A DNA stretch of 64,000 nt from an uncultured Granulosicoccus sp. GTDB taxonomy: Bacteria; Pseudomonadota; Gammaproteobacteria; Granulosicoccales; Granulosicoccaceae. How positions within the stretch are numbered: position 1 is the stretch's first letter; the number at the start of each line of letters is the position of its first letter. Below, one piece after another: positions 25,506 through 36,785 of the stretch. The notes under the pieces were generated by a model. It did no database searches. It saw only the letters and a list, made by a program, of their open reading frames with translations, and was not told where the DNA came from. Location of the stretch: positions 1-64,000 of the forward strand of contig CANLXI010000001.1 in the NCBI GenBank assembly GCA_947495035.1, written 5' to 3'. A program made the position numbers and the translations under genes.

Positions 25506-26732
25506 TTAGATTCCGGTGACGATATCGTTGATCATTACCGGGCGGGTCGATTCCATGACCAGGGCATAGCTTACCTTGTCATATGTCCTGAAGACCATCA
25601 TGACGCCGGTTCGCTGGTTCGGTAATGTGATGCGTTCGTTGCCGTCCTTGCCGCGGCTGTCGACAATGGTGTTGCCACGAGACTCGATGGCCAGCATGTC
25701 GCCTTCCTGAATCTTCGACTCGGAGCCGATGTTCAGCACCACGACCTGATCCCGGCCGGTTTGCGAGATGGCATTCACCAGTGACACGATGCGTCCTTCC
25801 CCTGTCAGGGCCGGCAAACGCGGCGTGTAGGTATGGGTGATGGAGCCTTCGTGACTGGGCAGCAGGATATCTCCTGCCATGGTTTCCATCTTGTTGAGGG
25901 TGATGGCCAGTGCCGATGGGTCGCCGATACTGAGCAATCTGGCATCCGCCACATGGGTCACTTCATGGCCCAGCAGTGCCCCGGTGGTCGGGTCGCGCAA
26001 TTCCTTGTTGCGGCGAAAGATGCCGTAGGCTGTCTGGTCCCGGTTCAGTTCTCCGCGCACGAAGACCCGGTGTCCGACGGCGCTGATCAGTCGGTTGTCG
26101 TAGTTGCCGACGATATAAGGGGCGTTTTCCAGTGTTCTGGCATCCACTACACGCGGGTGAACAAGAAACTGCTGGATGGAGTCGCCGGCAATGGTCGGTA
26201 TGGCATCATCCAGTGATTCGGTGCGGATACGTGGAGACAGGCGAATCCGATCTCCGGACAGGGTATTGCCGTCGGCATCGAGTAACACATTGCCGGTCGA
26301 TCCCAGTGACTGACCATTTCGGGACAGGGTCAGCGTGGGGCGACCATTGACGTACTCCAGCGCCAACAGATCACCCGGGTAGATGAGATGCGGATTTTCT
26401 ATCTGCGGGTTGTAACTCCAGATCTCGGGCCACAGCCAGGGTTCTTTCAGAAAGCGATCGGAGATATCCCACAGAGTGTCGCCTTTCACAACGGTATACG
26501 AGGACGGGGCGTCCGGTTCCAGCTGATCGGCGCGAATGGTGCTCTGCGGCTCTGTGGCCGCTGTGACGGGCTTCGTGAGGCCTTCTTCACTGAATCGATC
26601 ATTGATCTGCGCAGGCGGCGCTTCCACCACGACCACCGTGGGCCCCTGATCGGATGCGCAGGCGGCAAGCAGCGTGGACAGACAGACTGCCATGGCAAGT
26701 CGAGCAGTCGGTGCAGTCAGTTGTAGTGCCAT
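25506..26732 (-). CDS. LysM-domain lipoprotein
   Basis: 408 residues. A signal peptide ends in the lipobox LLAAC with Cys25. A single LysM peptidoglycan-binding domain spans about residues 79-126 (YTVVKGDTLWDISDRF ... YPGDLLAL). The remainder (about 130-408) is a beta-rich region seen in this conserved family next to dprA. It is probably anchored to the envelope and touches peptidoglycan; exact function is unknown. The divergent neighbour is def. Confidence 0.92.
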   Translation of the reverse strand: MALQLTAPTARLAMAVCLSTLLAACASDQGPTVVVVEAPPAQINDRFSEEGLTKPVTAATEPQSTIRADQLEPDAPSSYTVVKGDTLWDISDRFLKEPWLWPEIWSYNPQIENPHLIYPGDLLALEYVNGRPTLTLSRNGQSLGSTGNVLLDADGNTLSGDRIRLSPRIRTESLDDAIPTIAGDSIQQFLVHPRVVDARTLENAPYIVGNYDNRLISAVGHRVFVRGELNRDQTAYGIFRRNKELRDPTTGALLGHEVTHVADARLLSIGDPSALAITLNKMETMAGDILLPSHEGSITHTYTPRLPALTGEGRIVSLVNAISQTGRDQVVVLNIGSESKIQEGDMLAIESRGNTIVDSRGKDGNERITLPNQRTGVMMVFRTYDKVSYALVMESTRPVMINDIVTGI

Positions 26733-26808
26733 GTGCGGGAACTCTCCCTCGTTGTTTGATCGTGGTCTATCGTTGCATCGGCGGACGCACAGAAACCTTG
26801 ATATGCAA

Positions 26809-26824
26809 GGGAGATGCCTCTCCC
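26809..26824. other. Inverted repeat between divergent LysM and def genes
   Basis: GGGAGA at 26809-26814 and TCTCCC at 26819-26824 form a 6-bp stem with loop TGCC in the region that must hold both promoters. It may be an operator or part of the def leader. No clear -10/-35 pair could be assigned. Confidence 0.3.
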
Positions 26825-26868
26825 GTCCCTGTTAGAATTCCGGTTTGGACAATGTTTCGGAATTTCAC

Positions 26869-27399
26869 GTGTCACTGCTAGATATTCTTTATTACCCCGA
26901 TGCCCAGCTGCGCCGTACGGCGAGTGCGATCACCAATGTGGACGGCAAGATCGCGACGCTGGCCGATCGCATGCTGGAAACCATGTACGCCGCGCCGGGC
27001 ATCGGCCTGGCTGCAACCCAGATCAATGTGCATGAGCGGCTCGTCGTCATCGATGTCTCCGAGGAGAACAACACGCCGCTGGTTCTGATCAATCCCGAGA
27101 TCCTGACATCGGAAGGCGAGGAGGAAATGCAGGAAGGCTGCCTGTCCATCCCCGGGGTGTATGAAACCGTCAAGCGTCCGGCCGAGGTGCGGATCGCGGC
27201 CATCGATCGCGAGGGCAACCCCTTCGAAATGGACGCCGACGGCTTGCTGGCTGTGTGCATCCAGCATGAGATCGACCATCTCGATGGCAAGCTGTTCGTG
27301 GATTACCTGTCGCCGCTGAAGCGCAACCGCATCCGCAAGCGCATGGAAAAATGGATTCGTGACGGCGCAAACCTTGACGATATCCCCGAGCGTCCATGA
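26869..27399 (+). CDS. def: Peptide deformylase
   Basis: 176 residues if the GTG at 26869 is used; this gives the family's usual N-terminus ([11 protein letters not shown]). A TTG at 26845 is in frame but adds atypical residues. All three active-site motifs are intact: GIGLAATQ (44-51), EGCLS (89-93, Cys91 as metal ligand) and HEIDH (133-137). It removes formyl groups from nascent proteins. The gene heads the def-fmt-rsmB run and overlaps fmt by ATGA. Confidence 0.97.
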   Translation: MSLLDILYYPDAQLRRTASAITNVDGKIATLADRMLETMYAAPGIGLAATQINVHERLVVIDVSEENNTPLVLINPEILTSEGEEEMQEGCLSIPGVYETVKRPAEVRIAAIDREGNPFEMDADGLLAVCIQHEIDHLDGKLFVDYLSPLKRNRIRKRMEKWIRDGANLDDIPERP

Positions 27400-28385
27400 G
27401 CACGGTGTCCACCGGTATGAACTGTGATCGTCTGAAAGTGGCGTTTGCCGGTACCCCCGAGTTTGCCGCGGTGGCACTGGATGCGCTGATTGCCAGTGAA
27501 CACGAGGTGGTGGTGGTTCTGACCCAACCGGACAGGCCGGCCGGTCGTGGCCGCAAGCTGGCCCCCAGCGCCGTCAAGCAGCGCGCTGTGGCGGCGGGTA
27601 TCGCGGTACAGCAGCCGGTGAGCCTGCGAGACGAGACTGCGCAGGCCGAACTGGCAGCCTGTGGGGCCGATGTGCTGGTGGTGGCTGCCTATGGGCTGAT
27701 TCTGCCGCAGGCCGTGCTCGACATGCCGCCCATGGGATGCCTGAATATTCACGGCTCCCTGCTGCCGCGCTGGCGCGGAGCTGCGCCCATTCATCGCGCC
27801 ATTCTGGCGGGCGATGCACGCACGGGTATCTGCATCATGCAGATGGATGCCGGACTGGATACCGGGGATGTGCTGCTGGAGCGGCAACTGGATATCGGTG
27901 AGGACGAAACGGCGGCACAGCTGCACGATCGCCTGGCAGAACTGGGAGCAACGGCACTGATGGAGAGTCTTGCGGCCCATTGTCGAGGCGAGTTGCAGGC
28001 GGTCACACAGCCTGCGGAAGGGGTCAGCTATGCCGAGAAGCTGAGCAAGGCCGAAGCACGACTGGACTTCTCCTCGCAGACGGACGAGCTGCATCGCCGC
28101 ATTCGTGCCTTCAATCCCTGGCCGGTGGCTGAGGCCAGTTTGCGCGGCGAGCGCGTCAGGATCTGGAAGAGCCGTCGGGTGCCGGCAACAGAGCTTTCCG
28201 CATCGGTGCTGGCACAGTCAGGCCCCGGTACCATCGTCGCAGTCCTGCCCGATGCCGTGCGTGTACGCACCGGAGATGGTCTGATCGATCTTCTGCAATT
28301 GCAGTGGCCAGGCAAGAAAATGCAGGATGCAGCCGTGTTCTGTCAGGGTCGCGAGCTGCAGGGCGAGGCCTTCATCGCCTCATGA
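27396..28385 (+). CDS. fmt: Methionyl-tRNA formyltransferase
   Basis: 329 residues. The formyltransferase core has FAGTPEFAA, Asn117/His119 in [10 protein letters not shown] and Asp155 in DAGLDTGD, matching the catalytic residues known for E. coli Fmt. The C-terminal OB-like domain ([13 protein letters not shown]...) binds tRNA. It makes formyl-Met-tRNA for initiation. ATG 27396 overlaps the def stop; ATG 27417 is an alternative giving an N-terminus closer to family length. The gene overlaps rsmB by four bases. Confidence 0.97.
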   Translation: MSTVSTGMNCDRLKVAFAGTPEFAAVALDALIASEHEVVVVLTQPDRPAGRGRKLAPSAVKQRAVAAGIAVQQPVSLRDETAQAELAACGADVLVVAAYGLILPQAVLDMPPMGCLNIHGSLLPRWRGAAPIHRAILAGDARTGICIMQMDAGLDTGDVLLERQLDIGEDETAAQLHDRLAELGATALMESLAAHCRGELQAVTQPAEGVSYAEKLSKAEARLDFSSQTDELHRRIRAFNPWPVAEASLRGERVRIWKSRRVPATELSASVLAQSGPGTIVAVLPDAVRVRTGDGLIDLLQLQWPGKKMQDAAVFCQGRELQGEAFIAS

Positions 28386-29686
28386 ATGCTCCCGCGCGCA
28401 GGGGCGGCACCATCGGGCTTCGGCTGGCCTGCGTGCAGTTGATGCAGCAGTTGCTGGGCAGTAGTGGTTCCCTGACTCGCCTGTTACCGGAAGCCCAGGC
28501 ACGGGTGGCCGAGCGCGAACAGGCGCAGTTGCAGGCCTGGGCCTACGGCTTTGCTCGCTACTCCGGCGAATTGACAGGCATCGTCGACCAGCTGCTGGAC
28601 AAGCCACTCAAGAAGAAGGATCAGGACGTATACCTGCTGATGCAGCTGGGTGTCTTCCAGTTGCGGCATACGCCGATATCGGCGCATGCCGCCGTCGATG
28701 AGACGGTCAAGGTTGTCAAGCAACTCAAGAAACCCTGGGCGCGCGGTCTGATCAACGCCGTGCTGCGCAATTACCAGCGGCGGGCGGACGAGCTCGAAGC
28801 GGCCCTGACCGAGGTGCAGCGTCTGAGCCACCCGCAGTGGCTGTTGTCGCAACTGCAAGCCGACTGGCCAGAGCATTGGCAGGGGATCTGCGAACAGAAC
28901 AATACGCAGGGGCCCATGACACTGAGGGTCAATTTGCGGCATGGCACCCTCGAGCAATACCGGCAACGCCTGCTGACGGCTGGCATCTCGTCCCGAACCC
29001 TGCCGGAATTGCCTGCGGCCTTGTGTCTCGACAACCCGGTACCGGTGTCACAGCTGCCCGGATTCGATGCCGGCGATGTCAGTGTGCAGGATGCCGCTGC
29101 CCAGTTGGCAGCGGCTTATCTGGCACGCCACGCCCCGACAGGAGGGCGCTTGCTGGATGCCTGTTCAGCCCCGGGCGGCAAGACTGCGCATGCGCTCGAA
29201 AGTGGCCTCTTTGCCGACGTGCTGGCCCTGGATCAGGATGCCCTGCGTCTGGAGCGGGTGGCGGACACGTTGCAACGCCTGGGCCTTGCCGATGCCTGCC
29301 AGCTGCAGGCCGTGGATGCGGCCGAGATCGCGCAATGGTGGGACCAGGTGCCGTTTGACGCCGTCCTGCTGGATGCGCCCTGTTCGGGCACCGGCGTCAT
29401 TCGCCGTCACCCCGACATCAAGCTGCTGCGGCGTGATACCGATATCGACGCGCTGGCAGTTCTGCAAGCCGGCCTGCTGGACAGTCTGTGGCAGACACTC
29501 AGGCCCGGTGGTCTGATGCTGTATGCCACCTGTTCCATTCTCAAGCGCGAGAATGAACAGCAGATTGCCGCCTTCGTCGAACGCACCGCGGACGCAGAGC
29601 TGCTCGAACCGAGCCGGCAGATTCTGCCGGGTGAGTCAGGCATGGATGGCTTTTTCTATGCGCCCCTGCGCAAGCGGGCCGGATGA
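28382..29686 (+). CDS. rsmB: 16S rRNA (cytosine(967)-C(5))-methyltransferase
   Basis: 434 residues from the ATG that overlaps the fmt stop. An N-terminal NusB-like RNA-binding domain spans about 10-145. The SAM-binding motif DACSAPGGKT is at 259-268, and the two catalytic cysteines are Cys334 (DAPCSGTG) and Cys384 (YATCS). It methylates C967 of 16S rRNA. The coupling to fmt is the usual arrangement. Confidence 0.97.
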   Translation: MNAPARRGGTIGLRLACVQLMQQLLGSSGSLTRLLPEAQARVAEREQAQLQAWAYGFARYSGELTGIVDQLLDKPLKKKDQDVYLLMQLGVFQLRHTPISAHAAVDETVKVVKQLKKPWARGLINAVLRNYQRRADELEAALTEVQRLSHPQWLLSQLQADWPEHWQGICEQNNTQGPMTLRVNLRHGTLEQYRQRLLTAGISSRTLPELPAALCLDNPVPVSQLPGFDAGDVSVQDAAAQLAAAYLARHAPTGGRLLDACSAPGGKTAHALESGLFADVLALDQDALRLERVADTLQRLGLADACQLQAVDAAEIAQWWDQVPFDAVLLDAPCSGTGVIRRHPDIKLLRRDTDIDALAVLQAGLLDSLWQTLRPGGLMLYATCSILKRENEQQIAAFVERTADAELLEPSRQILPGESGMDGFFYAPLRKRAG

Positions 29687-29695
29687 GCTTTCCGG

Positions 29696-30340
29696 ATGGC
29701 CACTGATCCGGAGAAACGTCGCTGGGCGTTGGCAGTACTGCTGGTACCGTCAGCGACATTGCTGGTCTTCATCCTGGTGGTGAGCATCTCGACGCGCGGT
29801 CTGTCCCCGCGCGGCCTGGCAACCGGGAGCATACAGCTGGAAGATGTGTCCTTGCGTCAGGCAGAATCGGGCCAGTGGTATCTGTCGGCTGATGCCGAGA
29901 TCAACCTGCCGGAACCCATCAAGGCAGGTCTGGACAGCGGTGTGCCACTGGATTTCATACTGGACCTGGAATTCCGGCATCTGCGCCATTACTGGCTGGA
30001 TCAGTCACTGGCCAGTTACCGTCACCATTATCGCCTGACGTACTATGAGCTGACGCGTCACTATCGGGTGCATGCGGTGGAAACCGATGACAGTCGCAAT
30101 TTTCGAAGCCTGAATGCGGCGCTGACTGGTCTGGGTGAATTCGATCGCTTGCCGGTTGTCACCGATCCTGCCGATGAGCAAGCGTTCGCCGTCAGCGACG
30201 CTCTGGCGAAGGAGGGGGCCATCGTGCTGGCGGCTCTGGATTTCAGGCTCGACTCCAAGTCACTGCCACTGCCATTGCAACCTCTGATTGCATCAAGCTG
30301 GCGACTGGCCAGCGAGGAGTATCAGTGGCAGGTCAACTGA
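29696..30340 (+). CDS. DUF4390 domain-containing membrane-anchored protein
   Basis: 214 residues. One hydrophobic helix at about 12-30 anchors it in the inner membrane, and the rest should face the periplasm. [28 protein letters not shown] and the aromatic-rich [11 protein letters not shown] section match DUF4390 proteins, which sit between rsmB and ntrY in many gammaproteobacteria. Function unknown; the 16-base overlap with ntrY suggests a link to that sensor. Confidence 0.88.
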   Translation: MATDPEKRRWALAVLLVPSATLLVFILVVSISTRGLSPRGLATGSIQLEDVSLRQAESGQWYLSADAEINLPEPIKAGLDSGVPLDFILDLEFRHLRHYWLDQSLASYRHHYRLTYYELTRHYRVHAVETDDSRNFRSLNAALTGLGEFDRLPVVTDPADEQAFAVSDALAKEGAIVLAALDFRLDSKSLPLPLQPLIASSWRLASEEYQWQVN

Positions 30341-32541
30341 GCCGACTGCGACGACGCACCCTGACCAGTGCCGTGCTGATGGCGCTGCTGTTCGTCGTGC
30401 TGATCGCGTCGTTGTATGTGCTGGGTACCATTGCCCTGCAGCTGGACCGCTTTGGTCAGTATTATCACTGGCTGCTACTGGGTAACGGTCTTGCATTGAG
30501 CTTCATCGCCGTGCTGATCATCATGAACGGCTGGCGGCTGGTGCGCGAGTTCCGGCAGCGCATTGCGGGTTCTCGGCTGACCGTCAAACTGGTCATCGTC
30601 TCGGTCATGCTGGCGCTGGTGCCGGTCACACTGGTGTACGGTTTTTCCATCCGTTTTCTGCGCGCCAATATCAACAGCTACTTCGATCTGGAAATCGAGC
30701 AGGCGCTGGATGATGCGCTGGAACTCAGTCGTGAATCTCTGGGGTTGCAGATGCGTACCTTGCAACGCGATACGGTCAATGTGGCGCAACAACTGGTGGG
30801 CGTCAGCGAATCGGTGGCTGTCGTGGCGCTGAACACGCTGACGGCCGAGACCGAAGCCAGTGAGATGACGCTGATCGGTCCCGATAATCGTATCGTGGCA
30901 TCAACCGGCCTGCTTGACAGCATCAGCGTACAGCCGAATCGACCGGAGAACGACCTGATCGATCGAGCCCAGCAGGGTCTGTCCTATGTCGGGGTGGATC
31001 CGGTCAGAGGCGGGGAATTGTATATCCGCGTGGTGACCCCGGTGCTGTCCGAAGACCCGATCATGGAGAATTCTGTATTGCAGGCACTGTACCCCATTGC
31101 CCAGCGTTCCTCCGATCTGGCAGAGAGCGTGCAGTCCAGTTACCAGCAGTATCGGCAGCTGGTATTCCTGCGGCGACCGCTGATGCTCAGTTCCATGCTG
31201 ACGTTGTCGCTGGCCTTGCTGCTGTCCGTGATGATGGCCGTCTGGTTCGCACTGTATGCAGCCCGACGCATGATGATGCCGATTCACGATCTGGTGGAAG
31301 GCACCCGGGCGGTTGCCGAGGGCAATTACGCCACGCGCATCTACAAGCGAAGCAAGAATGACGAACTGGGTTTTCTGGTGCAGTCATTCAATTACATGAC
31401 ACTGCAACTGGAGCAAAGCCGCAAGAATGCCGAGCAGAGCCAGCGACAGGTGGAACGGCAGCGGGCTCGACTGCAGGCGGTGCTGGGACAGATCTCGTCG
31501 GGCGTCATCACGCTGGATGCGGAAAATTGCATCCGCACGAGCAATCCGGCGGCCGTGACCATTCTCGGCGGGGAGCTGCTGCAGATGCGCGGACAGCCGC
31601 TGGAACACGACGTCAGCGACAACAGCGTTGCCTCGCAGTTCAGCGAGCAGGTCGGCAAACCTCTGCAGCAGGCCGGCGATCATGAATGGTCCTGCGAGAT
31701 CGAGGTGTATGACCAGGGCGGGCGACGATTTCTGTTCTGTCGCGGTACGGTGCTGCTCGATGCGGGCGGTCAGCTGACAGGCAGGGTCATTGTCATCGAT
31801 GACATGACCACCATCATCAGTGCCCAGCGGGATGCAGCCTGGAGCGAAGTGGCACGGCGTCTGGCGCACGAGATCAAGAACCCGCTGACACCGATACAGT
31901 TGTCGGCCGAACGCTTGCGGCACAAGTTTCATGAAAAACTGGAAGGGCGCGACCTCGACCTGCTGGAGCGCCTGACCCGCACCATCGAGAATCAGGTCGA
32001 TGCACTCAAATCCATGGTCAATGCCTTCGCCGAGTATGCCTCCGCCCCAAATCTGGCGCTGGCTCTGACCAGCGTGAATGCGTTGCTGGCGGAGATCGCC
32101 GACCTGTATCGAGATGCCGAGGGGCTGGTCAGCATCGATCTGAGTCTGGAAGAGACTGTGCCGGATATCCAGCTGGATCAGCCACGCATGCGTCAGCTGA
32201 CCCATAATCTGATCAAGAATGCGCTGGAAGCCCAGCAGTCGCAGTCACGCAAGACCGTGCGTCTGTCCACCCGCTATCGACAGCAGAAGTTGCAGAATGT
32301 GCTGGAGATCGTGGCTGAAGATGATGGTCCGGGCTTCCCGATCGAAATCATGGATCGTCTGTTCGAGCCCTATGTGTCGTCCAAGCCCAAGGGGACGGGT
32401 CTGGGCCTGGCTATCGTCAAGAAGATTGTTGAGGAGCACAATGGCAGAATACGTGCTGAGAATCGCCCGGAACGAGGTGCTGCCATTATCATCAGTTTGC
32501 CGTATCCATCCAACCTGCAACCTGCCGGAGTCGGCGTATGA
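30325..32541 (+). CDS. ntrY: NtrY-like sensor histidine kinase
   Basis: 738 residues. Two membrane helices near the N-terminus (about 15-70), a third near 85-105 and a fourth near 290-315 enclose a periplasmic sensing region. A HAMP domain follows ([20 protein letters not shown]), then a PAS-like region and the kinase core with His515 in [22 protein letters not shown] (N box) and [11 protein letters not shown] (G2 box). Its GTG start lies inside the DUF4390 gene and has GAGGAG upstream. It should phosphorylate NtrX, whose gene overlaps by ATGA. In other bacteria NtrY/NtrX responds to nitrogen, redox or envelope status. Confidence 0.95.
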   Translation: MAGQLSRLRRRTLTSAVLMALLFVVLIASLYVLGTIALQLDRFGQYYHWLLLGNGLALSFIAVLIIMNGWRLVREFRQRIAGSRLTVKLVIVSVMLALVPVTLVYGFSIRFLRANINSYFDLEIEQALDDALELSRESLGLQMRTLQRDTVNVAQQLVGVSESVAVVALNTLTAETEASEMTLIGPDNRIVASTGLLDSISVQPNRPENDLIDRAQQGLSYVGVDPVRGGELYIRVVTPVLSEDPIMENSVLQALYPIAQRSSDLAESVQSSYQQYRQLVFLRRPLMLSSMLTLSLALLLSVMMAVWFALYAARRMMMPIHDLVEGTRAVAEGNYATRIYKRSKNDELGFLVQSFNYMTLQLEQSRKNAEQSQRQVERQRARLQAVLGQISSGVITLDAENCIRTSNPAAVTILGGELLQMRGQPLEHDVSDNSVASQFSEQVGKPLQQAGDHEWSCEIEVYDQGGRRFLFCRGTVLLDAGGQLTGRVIVIDDMTTIISAQRDAAWSEVARRLAHEIKNPLTPIQLSAERLRHKFHEKLEGRDLDLLERLTRTIENQVDALKSMVNAFAEYASAPNLALALTSVNALLAEIADLYRDAEGLVSIDLSLEETVPDIQLDQPRMRQLTHNLIKNALEAQQSQSRKTVRLSTRYRQQKLQNVLEIVAEDDGPGFPIEIMDRLFEPYVSSKPKGTGLGLAIVKKIVEEHNGRIRAENRPERGAAIIISLPYPSNLQPAGVGV

Positions 32542-33908
32542 ATGAGTGTGCTGTGCTTGTCGTTGACGACGAGCCGGATATTCGCAGTCTGCTGCAAGAG
32601 ATACTCGAGGACGAGGGTTATGCCGTTTCGACGGCCGATACGGCTGCCGCGGCCCAGGCCTGTGTCGAGGAATCCCGGCCGGATCTGGTGCTGCTGGATA
32701 TCTGGATGCCCGACATGGATGGCGTTTCCCTGCTGAAGGACTGGAAACGCAGCGGCGCGCTGGATTTCCCGGTCATCATGATATCCGGCCACGGCACGGT
32801 GGAAACCGCCGTGGAGGCAACCCGCCACGGGGCGGTGGATTTCATCGAAAAACCCCTGTCGCTGGCCAAGTTGCTGCTGACGGTCGAGAAGGCGCTGGCG
32901 GAGGCGGATCAGGTGCCGCAGGTTGGCAGTAATCCGGTGGAACAGGTCGCACCACGGCGTTTGCCGCTGTTGCTGGGGGTCAGTGACTATGTCAAGCAGA
33001 TGCGCGAGCAGATCGAGGCGCAGGCCCGCCGCAGTGATTCCCTGCTGCTGATCGGCGAGGCGGGCAGTGGCCGGGCATTGTTTGCACAGCATGTTCACGA
33101 CCACGACCCGAATACCACCGGTCGTTTCACCCAGCTGCGCTGCGATACGCTGTCCTCGGCCAATGCTCATCGGGAACTGTATGGCGATGAAGGCTCCGGT
33201 GCCGTCAGCATGGGATTTCTGGAATCCGCGGCCGCAGGCACACTGTTTCTGACCGATGTGGAACTGCTGCCGTCCAGCGCCCAGCACTATCTGCGACAGG
33301 CGATCGAACAGCAGGGCTTCACCCGAGTGGGCGGCTCGATGCGCGTGCCATTCCGGGCTCGGCTGGTGTCTTCCAGTCGCACCGAGCTGTCACTGGCGGT
33401 GCGTCAGGGCACACTCGACGCGGCATTGGCACGACTGCTTGCCAGTGAAACCCTGTATCTCAAACCCTTGCGGGAGCATCCCGAGGACATTCCGGCCTTG
33501 CTCGAAGGTCTGGTGGACTGGCATGTCGCCGAAGAGGGGCTCATGTATCGGCATTTCACGGTGGCGGCCCAGAATCGGCTGCGTAACCTGGACTGGCCGG
33601 GCAATCTGCTGGAACTGAAGAATCTGGTACAGCGCATCCTGTTGCTGGGCGGGACGGCTGAAATCGAGGTGCCCGAGATCAATCGCGTGCTGGGCGTCGT
33701 CATCAACAGTGACACGACGCTGGCACTACGGCATGATCTGCCGTTGCGCGAGGCAAGGGCGGACTTCGAGAGACAGTATCTGCTGCGCTGTCTGGCGGAA
33801 ACTCAGGGTAATATCGGTGACCTGGCCAAGCATGTGGGCATGGAGCGCACGCACCTGTACCGAAAACTGCGCAGTCTGGATATCGACCTGGACAAGGTCC
33901 GCGAATAA
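32538..33908 (+). CDS. ntrX: NtrX-like response regulator with degenerate AAA+ domain
   Basis: 456 residues. The receiver domain (about 1-120) has the phospho-acceptor Asp54 in LLDIW and Lys105. The central AAA+ domain is damaged: Walker A reads GEAGSGRA (173-180), with Arg where Lys is needed, the GAFTGA sigma-54 contact loop is missing (SGAVSMGF in its place), and Walker B reads LFLTDVE instead of LFLDE. A Fis-type HTH ends the protein. It therefore probably binds DNA and responds to NtrY but cannot drive sigma-54 open-complex formation in the classic way. The gene sits between ntrY (4-base overlap) and trkA. Confidence 0.9.
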   Translation: MNECAVLVVDDEPDIRSLLQEILEDEGYAVSTADTAAAAQACVEESRPDLVLLDIWMPDMDGVSLLKDWKRSGALDFPVIMISGHGTVETAVEATRHGAVDFIEKPLSLAKLLLTVEKALAEADQVPQVGSNPVEQVAPRRLPLLLGVSDYVKQMREQIEAQARRSDSLLLIGEAGSGRALFAQHVHDHDPNTTGRFTQLRCDTLSSANAHRELYGDEGSGAVSMGFLESAAAGTLFLTDVELLPSSAQHYLRQAIEQQGFTRVGGSMRVPFRARLVSSSRTELSLAVRQGTLDAALARLLASETLYLKPLREHPEDIPALLEGLVDWHVAEEGLMYRHFTVAAQNRLRNLDWPGNLLELKNLVQRILLLGGTAEIEVPEINRVLGVVINSDTTLALRHDLPLREARADFERQYLLRCLAETQGNIGDLAKHVGMERTHLYRKLRSLDIDLDKVRE

Positions 33909-33929
33909 GCTGCCAGCACGGAATACTTC

Positions 33930-35303
33930 ATGAAAATAATCGTATTGGGTGTCGGTCAGGTTGGCCTGACGGTGGCTCGTAATCTGGTTCTCGAAGATAA
34001 CGAAGTGACGGTTGTGGATACCAATGCCGCCATACTCGAGGAACTCGAGGCCACCTCCGATCTGGCCACCGTGCTGGGGCCTGCGTCCTACCCGGAGGTT
34101 CTGCGCTCGGCCGGCGCGGAAGATGCCGACATGATCATCGCCGCGACCGATTCGGACGAGACCAATATCGTGGCTGTCCAGATCGCGTACACGATGTACC
34201 GGACACCGTACAAGATTGCCCGAATCCGGTCTGCCGAGTACATGCGGGAAAAACATCTGTTTGACAACGACAACATTCCGATCGACGTCATCATCAGCCC
34301 GGAGCAGCTGGTCACCGAGTACGTACAGCGCATCATCGAGCATCCAGGAGCGGTGCAGGTCGTCGATTTTGCCCATGGCAAGGTCCGTCTGGTCGGCATC
34401 GAAGTGCAGGAAGGCGCCCCGATGGCCGGGCGGGTCATCGGCGAACTGACTCATCTGCTGGACGATATCGAGACTCGTGTGGTTGCCGTCTACCGCGGCG
34501 ATGAGGTCATCATCCCCAAGGGTGATACCGTCATTCGCAAGGAAGATATCGTCTTCTTCATGGGCAAGCGCAAGGACACCTCGCGGGTCATGGCCCAGTT
34601 CCATCACGTCGATGTGCCCTGCAAGCGCGTGATGATCGCCGGTGGCGGTAACATCGGCCTGTTGCTGGCCAAGACGCTGGAGCGACTTTACCGCGTCAAG
34701 ATCATCGAGGCACGGGAAGAGCGCGCCGAGTTTCTGGCCTCGACCCTGAACAGCGCCATGGTCCTGCATGGCGATGCTGCGAATCAGGAAATGCTGATCA
34801 ATGAGCACATCCAGGATATGGATGTCTTCTGTGCACTGACCAATGATGATGAGGCCAACATCCTGTCCGCGATGCTGGCCAAGCGCATGGGGGCGAAGAA
34901 GATCATGTCCCTGATCAACCGGCCTGCCTATGTCGAGCTGGTTGAAAGGGACATCATCGATGTCGCCATCTCACCGCAGCAGATCACCATAGGTGCCCTG
35001 TTGACCCTGATCCGACGTGGCGATGTGGTTGCGGTGCATTCCTTGCGTCGTGGCGAGGCCGAAGCGCTGGAAGGTGTGGCACATGGCGATCGCGACACAT
35101 CGGTGCTGGTCGGGCGCACCATCGCCGAGTTGCCCTTGCCGAAGAGCGCCAGCATCGGTGTGGTCGTGCGCGGCGATGAAGTATTGGTCGCGCATCATGA
35201 CCTGGTCATCGAACCCGAGGATCATCTGATCGTGCTCATCACCAACAAACAGCAGATTGCCGATGTGGAAAGACTTTTCCAGGTCGGCGTGACGTTCGTG
35301 TAG
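33930..35303 (+). CDS. trkA: Trk system potassium uptake regulatory subunit TrkA
   Basis: 457 residues with two RCK_N/RCK_C pairs. The first NAD-binding motif is VLGVGQVGLTVARNLV near the N-terminus and the second is IAGGGNIGLLLAKTLE near residue 235. TrkA binds the cytoplasmic face of TrkH and gates it in response to nucleotides. trkH follows 15 bases downstream, so both subunits are made together. Confidence 0.97.
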   Translation: MKIIVLGVGQVGLTVARNLVLEDNEVTVVDTNAAILEELEATSDLATVLGPASYPEVLRSAGAEDADMIIAATDSDETNIVAVQIAYTMYRTPYKIARIRSAEYMREKHLFDNDNIPIDVIISPEQLVTEYVQRIIEHPGAVQVVDFAHGKVRLVGIEVQEGAPMAGRVIGELTHLLDDIETRVVAVYRGDEVIIPKGDTVIRKEDIVFFMGKRKDTSRVMAQFHHVDVPCKRVMIAGGGNIGLLLAKTLERLYRVKIIEAREERAEFLASTLNSAMVLHGDAANQEMLINEHIQDMDVFCALTNDDEANILSAMLAKRMGAKKIMSLINRPAYVELVERDIIDVAISPQQITIGALLTLIRRGDVVAVHSLRRGEAEALEGVAHGDRDTSVLVGRTIAELPLPKSASIGVVVRGDEVLVAHHDLVIEPEDHLIVLITNKQQIADVERLFQVGVTFV

Positions 35304-35318
35304 AGGGAGACCGGCACT

Positions 35319-36785
35319 GTGTCAGGCATTCCCATTCAGGTAAAGGTTGTACAGCGCGTCGTCGGTATCCTGCTGTCGCTGTTCAGTATCACGTTGATCA
35401 CACCGGTTCTGGTGGGTTGGCTGCACGATGACCCTTTCAATTCCATCGTGCCGTTTTTCGAAGCCTTTGCTGCCACCATGGGGGTGGGGCTGCTGCTGGC
35501 CTTGCCGGTCAGGCGACATGTGGGTACCTTGCGGCCACGCGACGGGTTTCTGGTGGTGGTCCTGTTCTGGGCGGTTCTGGGAACCTTCGGTTGTCTGCCG
35601 TTCTATCTGTACAGTCCGCTGGATCTGAGTCTGGGGGCGGCCATCTTCGAGTCGATGTCCGGGCTCACCACCACCGGGGCGACCGTCATTGTCGGCCTGG
35701 ACCTGTTGCCACGCTCCATCCTGTTCTACCGGCAACAGATGCAGTGGCTGGGTGGCATGGGGATCATCGTGCTGGCCATCGCGGTGTTGCCGATGCTGGG
35801 CGTCGGGGGACAACAGCTGTTCAAGGCAGAAACACCCGGTATCAGCAAGGGCAAGTTCACCCCGCGCATCGCCGGAACCGCCAAGGCCTTGTGGTACATC
35901 TATCTGGGGCTGACCGTGACCTGCGCCGTGGCCTATTTTGCCGCTGGCATGAGTGTCTTCGATGCCATCAGTCACAGTTTCTCGACCGTGGCCATCGGTG
36001 GCTTCTCGACACACGATGCCAGCATCGGCTATTTCGACAGCACCGCCATCGAGTTGATTGCCGTGGTGTTCATGCTGATCTCCGGGGTGAACTTCGCGCT
36101 GCATTTCACCGCCGCCCGACAGTACAGTCTCATGCACTACTGGCGCGACGAGGAATTCCGTACCTACATCCGCATTGCCCTGGTACTGACCATCATCACG
36201 GCCTGCTATCTGTTTCTGACCGAGACTTCGGACTGGAAGATCTCCTTGCGCAATGCCCTGTTTCATGTGGTATCGATTGGTACCACTACCGGCTTCACCT
36301 CCGAGGAGTATTTCAACTGGCCGGGCTTTCTGCCGGTACTGCTCCTGTTTGCCAGCTTCTCGGGAGGCTGTACCGGTTCGACTGCCGGAGGCATGAAGGT
36401 CATGCGCGTACTGCTGCTGTTCAAGCAGGGACAACGTGAAATGGCAAGACTGGTCCACCCGCATGCCAAGATCATGGTCAAGGTGGGTCGGCAGACCATG
36501 TCGAACCGCATGATCGATGTGGTCTGGGGGTTCTTTGCCAGTTATGTGGCATTGCTGGCCATCATGCTGCTGTTGCTGATGGCGGCTGGCCTGGATCAGG
36601 AAAGTGCCTTCTCGGCGGTGGTGGCCTGTCTGAACAACCTGGGTCCGGGGCTGGGTACGGTTGCCGCCAACTATTCGAGCCTGGGTGATTTCTCCCTGTA
36701 TGTGCTCAGTGTTGCCATGTTGTTCGGCCGGCTGGAGATCTTCACCTTGCTGGTCCTGTTTACCCCGGCATTCTGGCGGCAGTGA
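35319..36785 (+). CDS. trkH: Trk potassium uptake transmembrane subunit TrkH
   Basis: 488 residues from a GTG start. The selectivity-filter repeats typical of the SKT family are present: MSGLTTTGATV, ATGGFSTHD-like AIGGFSTHDAS, IGTTTGFTSEE and CLNNLGPGLG. About ten membrane segments. It forms the K+ pore controlled by TrkA. The stop overlaps the following methyltransferase start (TGATG). Confidence 0.97.
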   Translation: MSGIPIQVKVVQRVVGILLSLFSITLITPVLVGWLHDDPFNSIVPFFEAFAATMGVGLLLALPVRRHVGTLRPRDGFLVVVLFWAVLGTFGCLPFYLYSPLDLSLGAAIFESMSGLTTTGATVIVGLDLLPRSILFYRQQMQWLGGMGIIVLAIAVLPMLGVGGQQLFKAETPGISKGKFTPRIAGTAKALWYIYLGLTVTCAVAYFAAGMSVFDAISHSFSTVAIGGFSTHDASIGYFDSTAIELIAVVFMLISGVNFALHFTAARQYSLMHYWRDEEFRTYIRIALVLTIITACYLFLTETSDWKISLRNALFHVVSIGTTTGFTSEEYFNWPGFLPVLLLFASFSGGCTGSTAGGMKVMRVLLLFKQGQREMARLVHPHAKIMVKVGRQTMSNRMIDVVWGFFASYVALLAIMLLLLMAAGLDQESAFSAVVACLNNLGPGLGTVAANYSSLGDFSLYVLSVAMLFGRLEIFTLLVLFTPAFWRQ

